Assembly: GCA_964411125.1 (NCBI GenBank)
Contig: CAYPJU010000025.1
Span: forward strand, 1 to 64,000
Length of the DNA: 64,000 bases
Direction of reading: 5' to 3'
Origin: JBFIHF01 sp964411125
GTDB taxonomy: Bacteria > Myxococcota_A > Bradymonadia > Bradymonadales > Bradymonadaceae
Shown here: positions 11,186 through 19,824 of the stretch, in pieces
Layout of the letters: each line of letters opens with the position of its first letter
Numbering within the stretch: position 1 is the first letter of the stretch
Position numbers and translations under genes: made by a program
Notes under the pieces: generated by a model
What the model was told of the DNA's origin: nothing
The model's database searches: none
What the model saw: the letters and a program-made list of their open reading frames with translations, nothing else

Positions 11186-11656
11186 TCAGCCCGACTTCTT
11201 CTTGCTCTTCTTCGGAAGCTGTTTGGCGCTGAACGAGACTTTCTGCGTCAGCTTGCGCATCTCGTCGACGTGCTCTTGCTCTTCGGCGATGTGCTCCTCG
11301 AGCCAGAAGATGTGACCCTTCGCGGCCCCGGTCTCCACGGCGATCTCGTGGGCTTTCTCCCACGCGGCCAGCGCGTCGACCTCGAGGTCGAGCACCGCTT
11401 CGAGCATTCCGTCGAAGTCGGCGGCCTGCCGGATCCGTTGCGGCTCCACGGTCGGGATGCCGCCGAGCGCCGTAATGCGGTTCGCGACCAGCAGCGCGTG
11501 CTGATGCGCCTCCTCACTCCCTTCCTCGAAGAACTCCGCAAAGGTCTCTCGGTTGGGGCCAGTCACCATGACACTGTGTTGCAGATACTGGATGACTCCG
11601 GCGAGCTCCCACGCGAGGACGTCGTTGAGTTGGTCGATAAACTTCTTTTCGCTCAT
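11186..11656 (-). CDS. Ferritin-like / bacterioferritin-type protein
   Basis: A 156-residue four-helix-bundle protein of the ferritin superfamily. Helix A carries LAWELAGVIQY, helix B EEAHQHA, and the C-terminal pair EKAHEIA and EEQEHVDE, giving the Glu and Glu-x-x-His ligands of a diiron centre. Known relatives oxidise and store iron or protect DNA. The start at 11656 is preceded by AAGGAGA (11663-11669); an upstream in-frame start would add 19 residues without homology. The C-terminus is a Lys-rich tail (KKSKKKSG). A Fur-like site lies about 100 bp upstream, and the 3' end shares a terminator with the Fur-box gene, supporting a part in iron handling. Confidence 0.9.
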   Translation of the reverse strand: MSEKKFIDQLNDVLAWELAGVIQYLQHSVMVTGPNRETFAEFFEEGSEEAHQHALLVANRITALGGIPTVEPQRIRQAADFDGMLEAVLDLEVDALAAWEKAHEIAVETGAAKGHIFWLEEHIAEEQEHVDEMRKLTQKVSFSAKQLPKKSKKKSG

Positions 11657-11754
11657 GCAATGTCTCCTTGGTGACGACGATTGCAACGTAGGTGTCGAGC
11701 ATGGGTGGGTCAAGCTGAAATCGGAAAAAACGCAATTAAATCAATAAGTTGCGA

Positions 11755-11775
11755 ATGAATTTCATTTTCAATTTC
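11755..11775. promoter_or_regulatory. Fur-like operator between divergent genes
   Basis: An AT-rich stretch contains the perfect palindrome ATGAATTTCAT (11755-11765) followed by ATTTTCAATTTCAT. Overlapping hexamers of this kind are typical of degenerate Fur boxes. It lies between the divergent ferritin-like gene and the metzincin lipoprotein and could control either or both. Confidence 0.5.
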
Positions 11776-11825
11776 ATGTTATGGATGCGAGAATTTCGGG
11801 GCGAACTGAGGTAAGGTGTCTGGCA

Positions 11826-13574
11826 ATGAAGGCTTTTCTCGTTCTCTGGGCGGTCCTCTTCGTAGCCGCGTGTAAGCCGCCGGTGGAGCCGGGGCCGAAG
11901 CCGACTCCGGATCCGCGGGGGCCGCCCGAGGGTCAGGACGGCTCCGAATGCGTCACGTCCAACAACTGTGACGGGGGTTCGTGCCTCCCGTCGGTCAATG
12001 GATGGCAGGAGGGGTATTGCACGACCCTCGACTGCCGCGAAGGCTGTAACGGGGACGACTCGGTCTGCATTAGTTTCCTCGACGGTTCGTCGCTCTGCCT
12101 CGATGGCTGCGAATCCACCGGCGATTGCCGGTTCGGGTACGTTTGCCGCGAGGTCGACGCGAGCGCCACGAAGGTCTGCTTTCCGGGAGAAGCGGACGGT
12201 CCCGCCGCGGGGCGAATCGGGGCAGCGTGTGCGTCTGACGACGACTGCGGTGGGGCCGCCGAGTGCGACACGTCGTTCCCCGGCGGGTACTGCGTGCTTC
12301 AGGGTTGTGCGGGACTCTGCGACGAGGGTTCGGCATGCGTCGACGACGGGGACGGAGTGCGATGTCTCGACGCATGTCTCGAGACCCGTGACTGCCGCGT
12401 GGGTTATTTGTGCGAGGAGGGCATCTGTCGTCCCGCCGAGGAGACCCCGGCCGACGTCGCATTCGACGTCACCGCGACCGCGCTCGGCATCGACTGCGAG
12501 GCTGCCGAATCTCTGGGGGAGGAGGACGGAACGCTCCTGTGGAGCATTCCGTTCGAGGTGAGCGAAGCGGCGACTACCTACACGGTCGTCCCGCTGGTCC
12601 GGCGAGGCGCAGTACGGCCAACCGCACTGGTCACCCCCTCGCAGCGGGTCGACCTCGTGACGGACTACCGGCACCACAACGTCCGCGCGCAGGAGTTTCA
12701 GGCGTTCTCGCAGTCGGGGCAGGGGACCCAGGGCGCGGTCTCGATCGACTGGCCGATCATGGTGCCCTACGCCCCGCAGTACGCCGACCTTCTGGAACCA
12801 GGCGCCCATGCGATCGAGGTGTCGACGAACCTGGACGCGCCGTGTCTCTACGTGCTCGAGACCGTCGAACCGGGACGCTCCCTCGACCTCGACATCTACA
12901 TGGTCGGTACGGAGCTCGACGCGGACGCGGCGCGAACCGACGGTGATCTGAACGAGGTGCTGCAGCGCGTCGAAGAGCTACTGCTCCTGGCGGGCATCGG
13001 GCTCGGGGAGGTGCAGTTTCGCGATGTTCCGCGCGAGATCGGGGAGCGCTACGCTTTCGTTCGAGATCTACGGGAGGTGAAGCGCGTCACGGCGTACGGT
13101 GCTCCGCGCGACGCGACGCGACAGGGCCACCTCGTCGTCGATGTCTTCCTCGTGGAGGACATCCAGATTCGCGACGCGACGGTGCTCGGCCTGTCGGCCG
13201 GGCTCCCCGGAGCACCGGGTCTGCATGGCAACGCCGGGAACGGGCTCGTCTTCACCGTCGCAGATCTCGGGGACGACAACGACTTCGTCGCTCACATCAT
13301 GGCGCATGAGCTCGGACACTATCTCGGGTTGCGACACACGACCGAGATCGTCAGAGGCACCGGGACCGACGAGGAGGCCACGATCGAAGCGCTCCTCGGG
13401 ACGACCGACCCGATCGAGGACACCCCGTTCTGCGACCGGCTGCTGCAGCGGCTCCCCACATGCCCGGACGTCGAGAACCTCATGTTCCCCGCCGCCCCGT
13501 TGGGCAACCTCGATCCGGTCCTCACTGCATCGCAGGGCGCCGTCCTCGAGAGTAGCGCCCTCGTGAAGCCGTGA
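11826..13574 (+). CDS. Metzincin-type metalloprotease lipoprotein with Cys-rich modules
   Basis: A 582-residue exported protein; the start at 11826 gives a clean signal peptide with lipobox VAAC, whereas the in-frame ATG at 11781 does not. Residues 35-200 contain two similar modules of about 70 residues rich in cysteine (SNNCDGGSC, DDDCGGAAEC). The C-terminal domain carries the zinc motif HELGHYLGLRH at about residues 494-504, and a later NLMFP that fits the metzincin Met-turn. The Glu of HExxH is the expected catalytic base. Its family within the metzincins is unclear. A Fur-like site lies about 60 bp upstream. Probably anchored in the envelope, with a secreted or surface substrate unknown. 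Confidence 0.88.
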   Translation: MKAFLVLWAVLFVAACKPPVEPGPKPTPDPRGPPEGQDGSECVTSNNCDGGSCLPSVNGWQEGYCTTLDCREGCNGDDSVCISFLDGSSLCLDGCESTGDCRFGYVCREVDASATKVCFPGEADGPAAGRIGAACASDDDCGGAAECDTSFPGGYCVLQGCAGLCDEGSACVDDGDGVRCLDACLETRDCRVGYLCEEGICRPAEETPADVAFDVTATALGIDCEAAESLGEEDGTLLWSIPFEVSEAATTYTVVPLVRRGAVRPTALVTPSQRVDLVTDYRHHNVRAQEFQAFSQSGQGTQGAVSIDWPIMVPYAPQYADLLEPGAHAIEVSTNLDAPCLYVLETVEPGRSLDLDIYMVGTELDADAARTDGDLNEVLQRVEELLLLAGIGLGEVQFRDVPREIGERYAFVRDLREVKRVTAYGAPRDATRQGHLVVDVFLVEDIQIRDATVLGLSAGLPGAPGLHGNAGNGLVFTVADLGDDNDFVAHIMAHELGHYLGLRHTTEIVRGTGTDEEATIEALLGTTDPIEDTPFCDRLLQRLPTCPDVENLMFPAAPLGNLDPVLTASQGAVLESSALVKP

Positions 13575-13632
13575 GCGCCGTTCTGAGCGACGCGGTTTAC
13601 TCACAGCGGCAGATCTGCCACTACTTTTCCCG

Positions 13633-14865
13633 ATGAAGACACGCAACGCGCTCACAATCGGCCTGCTCCTGACCAGCATCGCCACGAGCTGTCGCTGCGG
13701 CGACGAGCATCCGGGCTGGCAACTCTACGAGGACGTGTCGCTGCGCGAAGACGTCGCCAACGTGGAGGATCTCACGGTGGTGGAGGATTTCGGGGTCGAC
13801 CTGCCGGCCGAGACGGACGCAGGCTGGCAGCCCGAAGAGGTGGTCGAGGACGTCCCGATCGACCACGCGCTCAACGAGCGAACGTCCCTCGCCGTGGACG
13901 ACGACGGGACGCTCTTCCTCGGGTACCACCGCTGCGTCGACGAGAACTGCGGCGAAGTCGATCTGGTCGTCGCGCGACGCGCGCGCGGCGCGAGCCGGTT
14001 CACCCACGAGACGGTCAAGCGGCAGCGGGGCACCTTTGGGATCGCCGTCGCCAACCCCGAAGAGGTGGTCGCGGCGTTTCTCGACCCGACCGACAACACG
14101 TTCAAGGTCTCGCGGCGCCTCGGGCCGAACGAATGGGAGTTCCGCGCGTTGGGGGTTCGCCGCACAGGCGTTTCCGACGGACTGGACCTCGCCCCGGACG
14201 CCGACCGAATGTTCGTCACCTTCGCGAACGAGCGTGGTGATCCCGTCTCCCTCTTCGTGCTGGCGCAAGAGCAGTGGCGGGCCCTCGCGAGCCTCGACAT
14301 CGGCGAGGCGTCGGCGGCGTACGAGCGCGGTCTCGCATCCGACAACCAGGGCAATCTCTACCTTACCCACCGCAGGGGCCCCGACCCTAGTCCGTGGGGC
14401 GTCGCGCGCTACTCATTCGCCGCCGGCGAGTGGACCGACCGCATCTACTACGAGCAGACGCCGCGGCCGCGGCCGAGCTCGATGCTCGTCACCGACTCGC
14501 GCCGCATATGCATCGCGGGTGACGTCGATTTTCGCTGGTTGACGATCACGTGCGGCGACATGACGAACCTCGAGCGCGACCGGTGGCAGCTCGACGAAGA
14601 GGTCGCGCTCGGTGCCGGTGGCTACTCCTCGATGCTCGAAGGTACCGACGGGTCGCTGTACGTCGCCTATCCCTCACAGGACAACACGTTGCTGCGGCTG
14701 GCAGAGAAGCCCGCCGATTCCGACGTCTGGTCTGCCCAGACCGTCATCGAGCGCAATGCGTTCGGCGTCTCCACGATCATCGACGACGCCGACCTCCTCG
14801 TCATCTCGTACTACACGTGCGAGGGGGGGCGGTGCTCGCTGCAGATCGTCAGCCAGCGCCAGTGA
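13633..14865 (+). CDS. Lipoprotein with predicted beta-propeller repeats
   Basis: A 410-residue protein with a signal peptide ending in ATSC, so probably a lipoprotein, beginning 58 bp after the metalloprotease. The mature protein has recurring units of 50-60 residues with the pattern hydrophobic-Asp-x-x-G-x-hydrophobic-hydrophobic (SLAVDDDGTLFLGY, GLASDNQGNLYLTH, SMLEGTDGSLYVAY), as in six- or seven-bladed propellers. A short acidic, repetitive stretch (YEDVSLREDV, VEDLTVVEDF) links it to the anchor. It ends with cysteines near CEGGRC. No enzyme motif recognised. Confidence 0.78.
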   Translation: MKTRNALTIGLLLTSIATSCRCGDEHPGWQLYEDVSLREDVANVEDLTVVEDFGVDLPAETDAGWQPEEVVEDVPIDHALNERTSLAVDDDGTLFLGYHRCVDENCGEVDLVVARRARGASRFTHETVKRQRGTFGIAVANPEEVVAAFLDPTDNTFKVSRRLGPNEWEFRALGVRRTGVSDGLDLAPDADRMFVTFANERGDPVSLFVLAQEQWRALASLDIGEASAAYERGLASDNQGNLYLTHRRGPDPSPWGVARYSFAAGEWTDRIYYEQTPRPRPSSMLVTDSRRICIAGDVDFRWLTITCGDMTNLERDRWQLDEEVALGAGGYSSMLEGTDGSLYVAYPSQDNTLLRLAEKPADSDVWSAQTVIERNAFGVSTIIDDADLLVISYYTCEGGRCSLQIVSQRQ

Positions 14866-14871
14866 ATCCGC

Positions 14872-15840
14872 TCATTTCCAACCCTCGATCACCTTCGCGC
14901 CCGTCGGGATCTGGAACACGCCCCGCGACATGTTGGGCATGAACTGAATCTCGGTCACCGCGACGTCGGTCACCTTCTCGCCGATCTCCCCCGTCTCTTC
15001 GTCGAACTCGAAAGTGCGGTGGGCAGTGGCGAAGGTCAGCCCTGCCGCCGTCGCATCGCCGTCGTATGCCATCAGCTTTTCGGCGCCGTGACCGCCGTCG
15101 GGGTAGAACCCGGGGTACGAGACGACGTAGCGGATGGCGCGAACCCGCCGGTCTTCCTTGTCGAGGTAGAGGATGTAGTAGTCGCCGGGGGCGTCGCCCG
15201 TGCCGGCGTCGAACGTCGCCTTCACGAGGTCGTACGTCTCGCCTTCGAACTCTGCGTCTTCGAGGCGCTCGAAGTTGACCCCGGGGTCGGCGAGCACGAA
15301 CGGAATACCGACGAAGTAGTAGGGGGTGAGTGCCCAGAAGCGTGGGTTGGTCCCGACCTCGGCGTCGGCGGGGAAGACCCATGCTTTCGATCCGTCCCAC
15401 CCGAACGCGGTGGTGCGACGCGGCGCGACTTCGTGGCGGGCGAGCGCGGAGTACGTGTCGATGAGCTGGTAGGTGTCGGTCGCATCACGTCCCTTCGGCT
15501 TGTAGGCGAAGCGAAAGTGGAACAACCCGTTCGAGAACCAGGGCTCGAGTCCTCCCTGGGTCTGGATCGCGTCCCAGACGAGCTTGCCCGCCGGGTCGGC
15601 GCCGAGTCTCGACTTCGCGTCGGCGATCCGCGCCGCGATCGCGGCTTCGGTCGGAGGCACCATGGTCGCTCCCGACTCCGGCGCCGTCTGGGGTGCCCCG
15701 GCCGGGGCCGACTCCCCGGCGCTCTCGTCGGAGACCGGATCGGTCTGCTCGACCGGCGACGCCTCGGCGGTCTGGGCCGATTTGTCTGAGGAACATGCGG
15801 ATGCGGCGGCGACGAGGGCGACGATTACGAGTTGTCTCAC
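14872..15840 (-). CDS. Putative lipoprotein, DUF6503-like
   Basis: A 322-residue protein with signal peptide and lipobox SAC, followed by a 40-residue Pro/Ala/Ser-rich linker. The folded part (residues 60-322) is beta-rich with many aromatic residues; segments such as GLEPWFSNGLFHFRF and YYILYLDKEDRRVRAI look like a LolA/LolB-like or DUF6503-type half-barrel that binds a lipid or hydrophobic ligand. The assignment is tentative. It converges on the propeller lipoprotein with a 6-bp gap and appears to be a single-gene unit. Confidence 0.75.
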   Translation of the reverse strand: MRQLVIVALVAAASACSSDKSAQTAEASPVEQTDPVSDESAGESAPAGAPQTAPESGATMVPPTEAAIAARIADAKSRLGADPAGKLVWDAIQTQGGLEPWFSNGLFHFRFAYKPKGRDATDTYQLIDTYSALARHEVAPRRTTAFGWDGSKAWVFPADAEVGTNPRFWALTPYYFVGIPFVLADPGVNFERLEDAEFEGETYDLVKATFDAGTGDAPGDYYILYLDKEDRRVRAIRYVVSYPGFYPDGGHGAEKLMAYDGDATAAGLTFATAHRTFEFDEETGEIGEKVTDVAVTEIQFMPNMSRGVFQIPTGAKVIEGWK

Positions 15841-15921
15841 GGGAAACCGTAGCGTGGGTGACGTTTTGGGGAACGTAGCCGACCGGGTCGGGGGAGTACA
15901 GCGGTCCCCACCCGGCTGTGG

Positions 15922-16779
15922 TCAGCCGAGGTGCCGACGGACGAAGTCGTCCATTTCCGACCACGTCGCCGTCAGCCACAGCAGCTCCCCCTCGGTCCAT
16001 GGGTGAACGCCGGCGAGCATCAGGCGGAAATCGTCGCTGCCCGAATTGCCCGCCTGTTCGTGCGCGAAGGCACAGATGATGCGCAGCGCTTTGAGCGACG
16101 CCCCCGTCAGCGCACCTTCTGCGTGCCGCCACCGCGACGCCATGTGTCGCAGCGCGAGCTCGGCGTCTCCATTTCGGATCCAGATGATCGCTTCGACCAG
16201 CAGCAGGCGTCCGTCGCCGCGATGCGGCAGCCGTTGCCTCGCCTGCTCCACGTAGGAAGCGGCGCGTTCGAGGTTACCAACCACTCCGTGGCAGAGGGCG
16301 GTTTCGATGTAGAGGTTCGGGACGAGCGGGCGCATGGCGCGGGTCGTCATGCGGCCGCTCGTCTCGACCGCATTCAGGAGGCTGAGCGCGCGCTGCGGCC
16401 GTCCCTCCATCCGGTAGACCACGGCGCGGTTCAAGACGAAGACGGCGTGCGACCAACCCCACCGGTTGCGCGAAAGGTCGTCGAAGATCAGCGCGGCGTC
16501 GTCGTACTCGCCGGCGGCGAGCAGGGTGATGCCGTCTTGATTTTGTTGGTTCGTCCGCACGATCGAGCGCCGCAGGCGCCAGATCAGGAAGAGGCTCGGT
16601 GCCAGGGGGATGAGCGCGATGAGCGGGGTGCCCAGGAACAGGATGCCGAACGTCGCCATCACCAGGCCGATCCACGCGACGAACCCGATGATTCGGGGGC
16701 CGGGGATGCGCATTGGCTGGTAGTGTCGCTCGGGCGGCATCAGCTCGGTGGAGCTGATGCGTGCCGGAAGGCGGCTCAT
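15922..16779 (-). CDS. Membrane-anchored TPR-like protein, paralogue B
   Basis: A 285-residue protein starting at 16779, where the ATG overlaps the upstream gene's stop in an ATGA, so translation is probably coupled. Two hydrophobic helices near residues 30-70 are followed by helical pairs typical of tetratricopeptide-type solenoids (LLAAGEYDDAALIFDD, YIETALCHGVVGNLERAASY). It clearly resembles the upstream gene product: MPPERHYQP against MPPEERYRP, EGRPQRALSLLNA against EGRPRRAYSLFNA, and the HPWTEGE against DPWLDGE end. So the pair arose by tandem duplication. Likely a scaffold at the inner membrane; partner unknown. Confidence 0.8.
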   Translation of the reverse strand: MSRLPARISSTELMPPERHYQPMRIPGPRIIGFVAWIGLVMATFGILFLGTPLIALIPLAPSLFLIWRLRRSIVRTNQQNQDGITLLAAGEYDDAALIFDDLSRNRWGWSHAVFVLNRAVVYRMEGRPQRALSLLNAVETSGRMTTRAMRPLVPNLYIETALCHGVVGNLERAASYVEQARQRLPHRGDGRLLLVEAIIWIRNGDAELALRHMASRWRHAEGALTGASLKALRIICAFAHEQAGNSGSDDFRLMLAGVHPWTEGELLWLTATWSEMDDFVRRHLG

Positions 16780-17672
16780 GTGAGCCCTTCGGTCTTCAAG
16801 AACTTCGCCATCTCGGGCCAGTCGGTGCCGAGCCAGTCGAACTCGCCGTCGAGCCATGGATCGACGGGCTCGAGCTTGCGGGCGACGAGATGGCGGGGTG
16901 CGCCAGACTGCCGGAGGGCGAAGGCGTGGAGGACGTGCAGGGCCCGCAGCATCGGTTCGCGAAGCGCGTGTTGCGCGCTGTCGAGGTGCTCCGCGATGTA
17001 GTCGGCTCCGGCGGCCCAGTCGCCGTAACGAGCGTGGAGGAGCGCGTCGAGGAAGACGATCCGGCCGCGGTCTCGGGGGTGGAGACGATCGACGGCCTTA
17101 CGCCGCCAGCCCCGTGCCTCCTCGAGCTGTCCCATGAGCGCGAGGCACGTGCCGAGCTCGACGTGAAGGAGAGGCTGATAGCGCCGGGCGATCCCGTGGC
17201 TGAAGGCATCCGAGCGGTTGATCGCGTTGAAGAGCGAGTACGCCCGCCGCGGCCGTCCCTCGAGGACGAACGCGACGGCGCGATTGAAGACGTAGATCGG
17301 ATGCGCGTTGGTCTTTCGTTCCGATGACGTCAGGGAGTCGAAGATACCAGCAGCCTCGCCGACCCGCCCGCTGTTGAGGAGGTGGACGGCGGTCTGGTTC
17401 TGCTCCACGGCTGCGGAGTGCGCCGCGTGTTGGAAGAGGACCCGGCCGAAGAAGATGATCACGAAGAGCATCGCCGGGAAGACCGACGTCGTCAGCCAGA
17501 GCACGGTGAAGACGGTGAGAAAGACGACGAGGAACGTGCTGACGACCCCACCACCGTACGAGGCGCGGGGGCGGTACCGCTCTTCGGGCGGCATCATGTC
17601 GTGGATCGGCATCCGGGAGATTCCGACGCCTCGTTCGTCCACGCGCAGCAACGCTTGTCGAGGGATTCCCAT
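16776..17672 (-). CDS. Membrane-anchored TPR-like protein, paralogue A
   Basis: A 298-residue protein; ATG at 17672 chosen (a TTG at 17702 is in frame). After a conserved N-terminal segment (MPPEERYRP) come two closely spaced membrane helices, then helical repeats (LLNSGRVGEAAGIFDS, LGTCLALMGQLEEARGW). It is the first gene of a coupled pair with a paralogue downstream. A possible -35/-10 pair lies directly before the ATG, which would make the message leaderless. No enzymatic motif; probably a protein-protein interaction module. Confidence 0.8.
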   Translation of the reverse strand: MGIPRQALLRVDERGVGISRMPIHDMMPPEERYRPRASYGGGVVSTFLVVFLTVFTVLWLTTSVFPAMLFVIIFFGRVLFQHAAHSAAVEQNQTAVHLLNSGRVGEAAGIFDSLTSSERKTNAHPIYVFNRAVAFVLEGRPRRAYSLFNAINRSDAFSHGIARRYQPLLHVELGTCLALMGQLEEARGWRRKAVDRLHPRDRGRIVFLDALLHARYGDWAAGADYIAEHLDSAQHALREPMLRALHVLHAFALRQSGAPRHLVARKLEPVDPWLDGEFDWLGTDWPEMAKFLKTEGLT

Positions 17673-17679
17673 CGAGCCG

Positions 17680-17707
17680 ATTATGTCACGGCGCCACGCC
17701 AAATCAA
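17680..17707 (-). promoter_or_regulatory. Possible promoter for the TPR-like pair
   Basis: On the minus strand TTGATT (17702-17707) and CATAAT (17680-17685) are separated by 16 bp, with the ATG only 7 bp beyond the -10 box. Prediction by eye; a leaderless start would follow. Confidence 0.3.
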
Positions 17708-17738
17708 AGGCCGGGCGCCCAACCGAGGGGCACGGTCC

Positions 17739-19724
17739 TCACAGCAGCGACAGCGCGACCTCGACGACGTTCTCGACCGTGAAGCCGTACTTTTCGAACA
17801 CGACCTCCGCAGGGGCGGAGTGACCGAACTTGTCGATCGTGATCGACTTGCCCTCCGGTCCGATCCAGCGGTCCCAGCCGAACGACACCCCTGCTTCGAC
17901 GGCGACCCGTGCACGAACCGCGCGCGGGAGGACCTGCTCGCGCCAGGCGGGATCCTGCGCCTCGAACAATTCCCAACACGGCATGCTCACGACGCGGGGT
18001 TGATGGCCCGCTTCGACCAGCCGCTCCCACGCTTCGAGGCAGAGCGAAACTTCGCTCCCCGTCGCCAGGAGCAGGATGTTCGGAGACGTCGATGGCGCCT
18101 CGGCGATCACATAGCCTCCGCGGCTGGCGTCGCCGCGCTGCTCGTGCTCGCTCAGGTCCAGAGTCGGGACGTCCTGGCGGGTCAGCGCGAGGCAGCTCGG
18201 ACCATCACGGCGCTCGATCGCGAGCTTCCAGCACGCGGCGACCTCGTTCGCGTCCGCAGGACGGAACACCCAGTAGTTCGGCGTCGCTCGCAGGGAAGCC
18301 AGATGCTCGACCGGCTGGTGGGTCGGGCCGTCCTCACCGAGGCCGATCGAATCGTGGGTGAACACCATCAGCGACGGGATGTGGCTGAGGGCAGCGATCC
18401 GAAGGGCGGGCCGCATGTAGTCGGCGAACTGTAGGAAGGTTGCGCCGAACCCACGGACGCCACCGTGAAGGCACATGCCGTTCACGATCGCCGCCATCCC
18501 GTGCTCGCGGACCCCCCAGTGAATGTTCTGCGCGTCGTAAGCCCCCTTTTCCATGACCCCGAACTCTTCGTGCAGCGTCTTGGTCGAGCCCGCGAGGTCC
18601 GCCGATCCCCCCGTCAATTCGGGTAGAGAGGCGTACATCGCCCGGACGACCTTTCCGCCCGAGGCGCGCGTCGCCATCCCCTTTGCGCTCGGTTCGAAGG
18701 TCGGAAAGTTCGACGTCCAGTCCTCCGGCAGCTCACCACGGATGCGGCGCACCAGCTCCGCGTGCTTTTCGGGATTCTTCTCCTGGTACTCGGCGAGCCG
18801 CGCTTCCCAATCCTTCTGGGCGCGCGCGCCGGCATCACTACGGTCCATGTGCTCGCGGACTTCGTCGGGGACGAAGAAAGGCTCGTCGTAGGGCCAGCCC
18901 AGGTTCTCCTTCGTCCGCGCGATCTCCTCGTCCCCGAGCGGCGATCCGTGCGAGCTCGACGAGTCCGCCTTGTTCGGCGACCCGAACCCGATGATCGTCT
19001 TCACCGAGATCAGGGTCGGCTTGTCGGACTGGAGTTTCGCGCGTTCGATCGCCTCGTGGATCGCCTCGATGTCGTTGCCGTCGTCGACCTGGTCGACGTC
19101 CCAGCCGTAGGCTTCGAAGCGTTTCAGAACGTCCTCGGTGAACGAGATGTCCGTGCGTCCGTCGATGGTGATGTTGTTGTCGTCGTAGAGGAAGATCAGC
19201 TTGCCGAGCCCAAGGTGGCCGGCGAGCGCGCACGCCTCGTGCGTCACCCCTTCCATCAGGTCGCCGTCCGAGCAGATGCCGAAGGTGTAGTGGCTTATCA
19301 CGCCGTCGAAACGCGCGTTGAGCTGCGCCTCCGCCATCGCCATCCCCACCGCGGTCGACAACCCCTGCCCGAGCGGCCCGGTGGTCGTCTCGACTCCTCG
19401 GGTGATGTGAACTTCGGGGTGGCCCGGCGTGACGCTGCGCCACTGACGGAAGTTTCGAATCTGCTCCATCGTCATCTGCTCGTACCCGGTCAGGTGGAGC
19501 AGCGAATAGAGCAGCATCGACGCATGACCGTTCGACAGCACGAACCGATCGCGATCGAACCACTCGGGATCAGCCGGATTGTGCGACAGATGCCGCTGCC
19601 ACATCACGTACGCAGCAGCGGCGAGCCCCATCGGGGCGCCGGGATGGCCGCTGTTCGCCTTCTGAACGGCGTCCATCGAGAGAGTTCGAATCGTGTTGAT
19701 CGAGAGATTGGCCAGGTCGGTCAT
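17739..19724 (-). CDS. tkt: Transketolase
   Basis: Thiamine-diphosphate enzyme of the pentose phosphate pathway that moves two-carbon ketol units between sugar phosphates. The 661-residue length is normal. The N-terminal ThDP domain has NSGHPGAPMG, the GDLMEGVTHEA motif and its NN partner (DDNNITIDG), and the TTGPLGQG loop. The central pyrimidine-binding domain has the FTHDSIGLGEDGPTHQPVEH block with the catalytic-site Glu and His residues. A C-terminal domain follows (LLLATGSEVSLCL, GVSFGWDRW). The start at 19724 (MTDLANLS) matches known enzymes; the upstream extension does not. Transcribed alone, 36 bp beyond the TPR-like pair on the same strand but in the upstream direction. Confidence 0.97.
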   Translation of the reverse strand: MTDLANLSINTIRTLSMDAVQKANSGHPGAPMGLAAAAYVMWQRHLSHNPADPEWFDRDRFVLSNGHASMLLYSLLHLTGYEQMTMEQIRNFRQWRSVTPGHPEVHITRGVETTTGPLGQGLSTAVGMAMAEAQLNARFDGVISHYTFGICSDGDLMEGVTHEACALAGHLGLGKLIFLYDDNNITIDGRTDISFTEDVLKRFEAYGWDVDQVDDGNDIEAIHEAIERAKLQSDKPTLISVKTIIGFGSPNKADSSSSHGSPLGDEEIARTKENLGWPYDEPFFVPDEVREHMDRSDAGARAQKDWEARLAEYQEKNPEKHAELVRRIRGELPEDWTSNFPTFEPSAKGMATRASGGKVVRAMYASLPELTGGSADLAGSTKTLHEEFGVMEKGAYDAQNIHWGVREHGMAAIVNGMCLHGGVRGFGATFLQFADYMRPALRIAALSHIPSLMVFTHDSIGLGEDGPTHQPVEHLASLRATPNYWVFRPADANEVAACWKLAIERRDGPSCLALTRQDVPTLDLSEHEQRGDASRGGYVIAEAPSTSPNILLLATGSEVSLCLEAWERLVEAGHQPRVVSMPCWELFEAQDPAWREQVLPRAVRARVAVEAGVSFGWDRWIGPEGKSITIDKFGHSAPAEVVFEKYGFTVENVVEVALSLL

Positions 19725-19824
19725 CGGGCGACTCCGCGAGGTTTCGCGGTTTCTCCCAAGAGGGAGATTTCCTGTCAACGGTCGACGCCGACGAAGATCA
19801 GGAGCATCGAGGCGAGCCCCCCCG

